Origin: an uncultured beta proteobacterium
GTDB lineage: Bacteria > Pseudomonadota > Gammaproteobacteria > Burkholderiales > Burkholderiaceae_C
Assembly: GCA_903914985.1 (NCBI GenBank)
Contig: CAIWRE010000014.1
Coordinates: 1-6,083, forward strand
Length of the DNA stretch: 6,083 nt
Direction: 5' to 3'
In this document: positions 5,044 to 6,083 of the stretch, piece after piece
How positions within the stretch are numbered: position 1 is the stretch's first letter
How the letters are laid out: each line of letters starts with the position of its first letter
Translations under genes and position numbers: made by a program
The notes under the pieces: generated by a model
What the model saw: only the letters and a program-made list of their open reading frames with translations
Database searches by the model: none
What the model was told of the DNA's origin: nothing

Positions 5044-6083
5044 GCACGATGACCCTGTCGAACATTCGACAAAACCTATCGAAGTTCAACTACAACGACC
5101 TGAGCATTCCTGCGCTGGTGTTGTTGATCATGGGCATGCTGGTGATTCCGCTGCATCCGATGCTGCTGGACATGCTGTTCACCTTCAACATTGCGTCGAG
5201 CGTGCTGATCATCATGATCGCCATCAAGATTCGCAAGCCGCTGGAGTTCTCCGCGTTCCCTTCGGTCTTGCTGCTTGCCACCATGCTGCGTCTGGCGCTC
5301 AATGTCGCCTCCGCCCGTGTGATTCTGGTAAGCGGCCACGAGGGCCATGAAGCGGCCGGCAAAGTGGTTGCGGCATTTGGTGAATTTGTGATCGGCGGCA
5401 ACTATGTCGTTGGTTTCATTATTTTCGCGATTTTGATGATCGTGAACTTCTTTGTGGTGACCAAGGGTGCCGGTCGTGTCTCTGAAGTGAACGCCCGCTT
5501 TACCCTGGACGCCATGCCCGGCAAGCAAATGTCCATCGACGCCGACCTGAACGCCGGTGTGATCGACCAGGAAACTGCCAAGACCCGGCGCGCCGAGCTG
5601 GCGCAGGAGTCGGACTTCTTCGGCTCGATGGACGGTGCCTCCAAATTCGTCAGCGGCGATGCGATTGCCGGTCTGCTGATTCTGATCATCAACCTGGTGG
5701 GCGGTCTGGCCATCGGTATTGGCCAGCACGGCCTGTCCCTCAGCGAAGCCGGACGTATTTACACGCTGCTGACCATTGGCGACGGCCTGGTTGCGCAAAT
5801 TCCGTCTTTGCTGCTGTCATTGGCTACCGCCATTGTGGTGACCCGCGTGACCACCGCCGAATCCATGGCCGAGCAAGCCAGCGCGCAGTTGGGCAACCCC
5901 ACAGCGCTGTTTGTAACCTCGTCCATCATGGCGATTCTGGGCCTGGTTCCCGGTATGCCGCACCTGGTCTTTATTGTGTTGTCGGCCGGTGCTGCCGCTC
6001 TGGGCTTTATGGTGCTGCGCCGCTCCGCAGCGGCAGGCGACTCGCCCGAGCAACTGGCTGCGGCCGCCGCCGCCATGCCCGAG
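5040..6083 (+). CDS. flhA: Flagellar export gate protein FlhA, N-terminal membrane part
   Basis: FlhA is the largest gate protein of the flagellar type III apparatus. Its membrane domain uses proton motive force and its cytoplasmic domain (mostly beyond the right edge) docks chaperone-substrate complexes. The 348 codons present are about half of the usual length of roughly 690-700. The product begins MSTMTLSNIRQNLSKF. Hydrophobic helices lie at about 22-40, 45-63, 73-90, 112-141, 205-228, 243-268, 286-304 and 308-327, giving the expected eight. The FHIPEP family signature is intact at 144-173 (GRVSEVNARFTLDAMPGKQM, then SIDADLNAG). Conserved charged residues, including Arg93, Arg146, Arg153, Asp157, Asp207 (SGDAIAG) and Asp248 (IGDGLVAQIP), are present. 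An Ala-rich linker begins near 330. The in-frame codons back to a TAA at 5010 offer no earlier start; ATG 5049 is a possible later one. Confidence 0.98.
   Translation, partial: MSTMTLSNIRQNLSKFNYNDLSIPALVLLIMGMLVIPLHPMLLDMLFTFNIASSVLIIMIAIKIRKPLEFSAFPSVLLLATMLRLALNVASARVILVSGHEGHEAAGKVVAAFGEFVIGGNYVVGFIIFAILMIVNFFVVTKGAGRVSEVNARFTLDAMPGKQMSIDADLNAGVIDQETAKTRRAELAQESDFFGSMDGASKFVSGDAIAGLLILIINLVGGLAIGIGQHGLSLSEAGRIYTLLTIGDGLVAQIPSLLLSLATAIVVTRVTTAESMAEQASAQLGNPTALFVTSSIMAILGLVPGMPHLVFIVLSAGAAALGFMVLRRSAAAGDSPEQLAAAAAAMPE

Noticed and set aside
5076..5798. Minus-strand open frame (240 codons) opposite flhA
   Set aside because: Its translation is Gln/His/Asn/Arg-rich without domains, while the plus strand encodes an unbroken FlhA with its full family signature.
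1..6083. Search for a new defence, mobile or secretion system
   Set aside because: Every coding stretch is explained by standard flagellar genes in a conserved order. No transposase, integrase, terminal repeats, CRISPR repeats, tRNA or unexplained gene is present.

Overview
The window is part of a bacterial flagellar gene cluster and holds one recognisable system throughout: the flagellar type III export apparatus plus the switch (C-ring) and stator-associated proteins. Eight genes are present, six of them complete. The base composition is fairly GC-rich. The gene set, the Ala-rich FliK, and the fliK-L-M-N-O-P-Q order on one strand facing flhA on the other all suggest a Gram-negative betaproteobacterium. 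A member of the Burkholderiales near Comamonadaceae (Rhodoferax- or Polaromonas-like) is my best guess; it rests on how the proteins read, not on a database search.

Layout. Bases 1-4826 are one minus-strand operon, read right to left: fliK (hook-length control), fliL (stator-associated membrane protein), fliM and fliN (switch/C-ring), fliO (export-gate assembly factor), fliP (export-gate core) and the first 37 codons of fliQ, which runs off the left edge. Spacing is tight throughout: fliO and fliP overlap, and fliN-fliO and fliP-fliQ are separated by 6 and 10 bases. Bases 4827-5039 are a 213-base divergent intergenic region. Bases 5040-6083 are the first 348 codons of flhA on the plus strand, which run off the right edge.

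How the genes work together. FliP, FliQ and FlhA (with FliR and FlhB, outside the window) form the membrane export gate, and FliO helps FliP assemble. FliK is exported through this gate, measures the hook and triggers the switch in substrate specificity. FliM and FliN form the cytoplasmic ring that receives CheY-P and sets rotation direction. FliL sits in the inner membrane around the motor and stator.

The most informative non-coding stretch is the fliK/flhA intergenic region. It holds a close match to a sigma-54 (-24/-12) promoter facing flhA, two weaker sigma-54-like elements facing fliK, two small inverted repeats, and an eight-codon ORF whose stop overlaps the flhA start as ATGA. Two other unusual points are a His/Gly-rich tandem-repeat linker in FliL and an uninterrupted nine-cytosine tract inside fliK. 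I see no mobile element, CRISPR array, RNA gene, or new multi-gene system.
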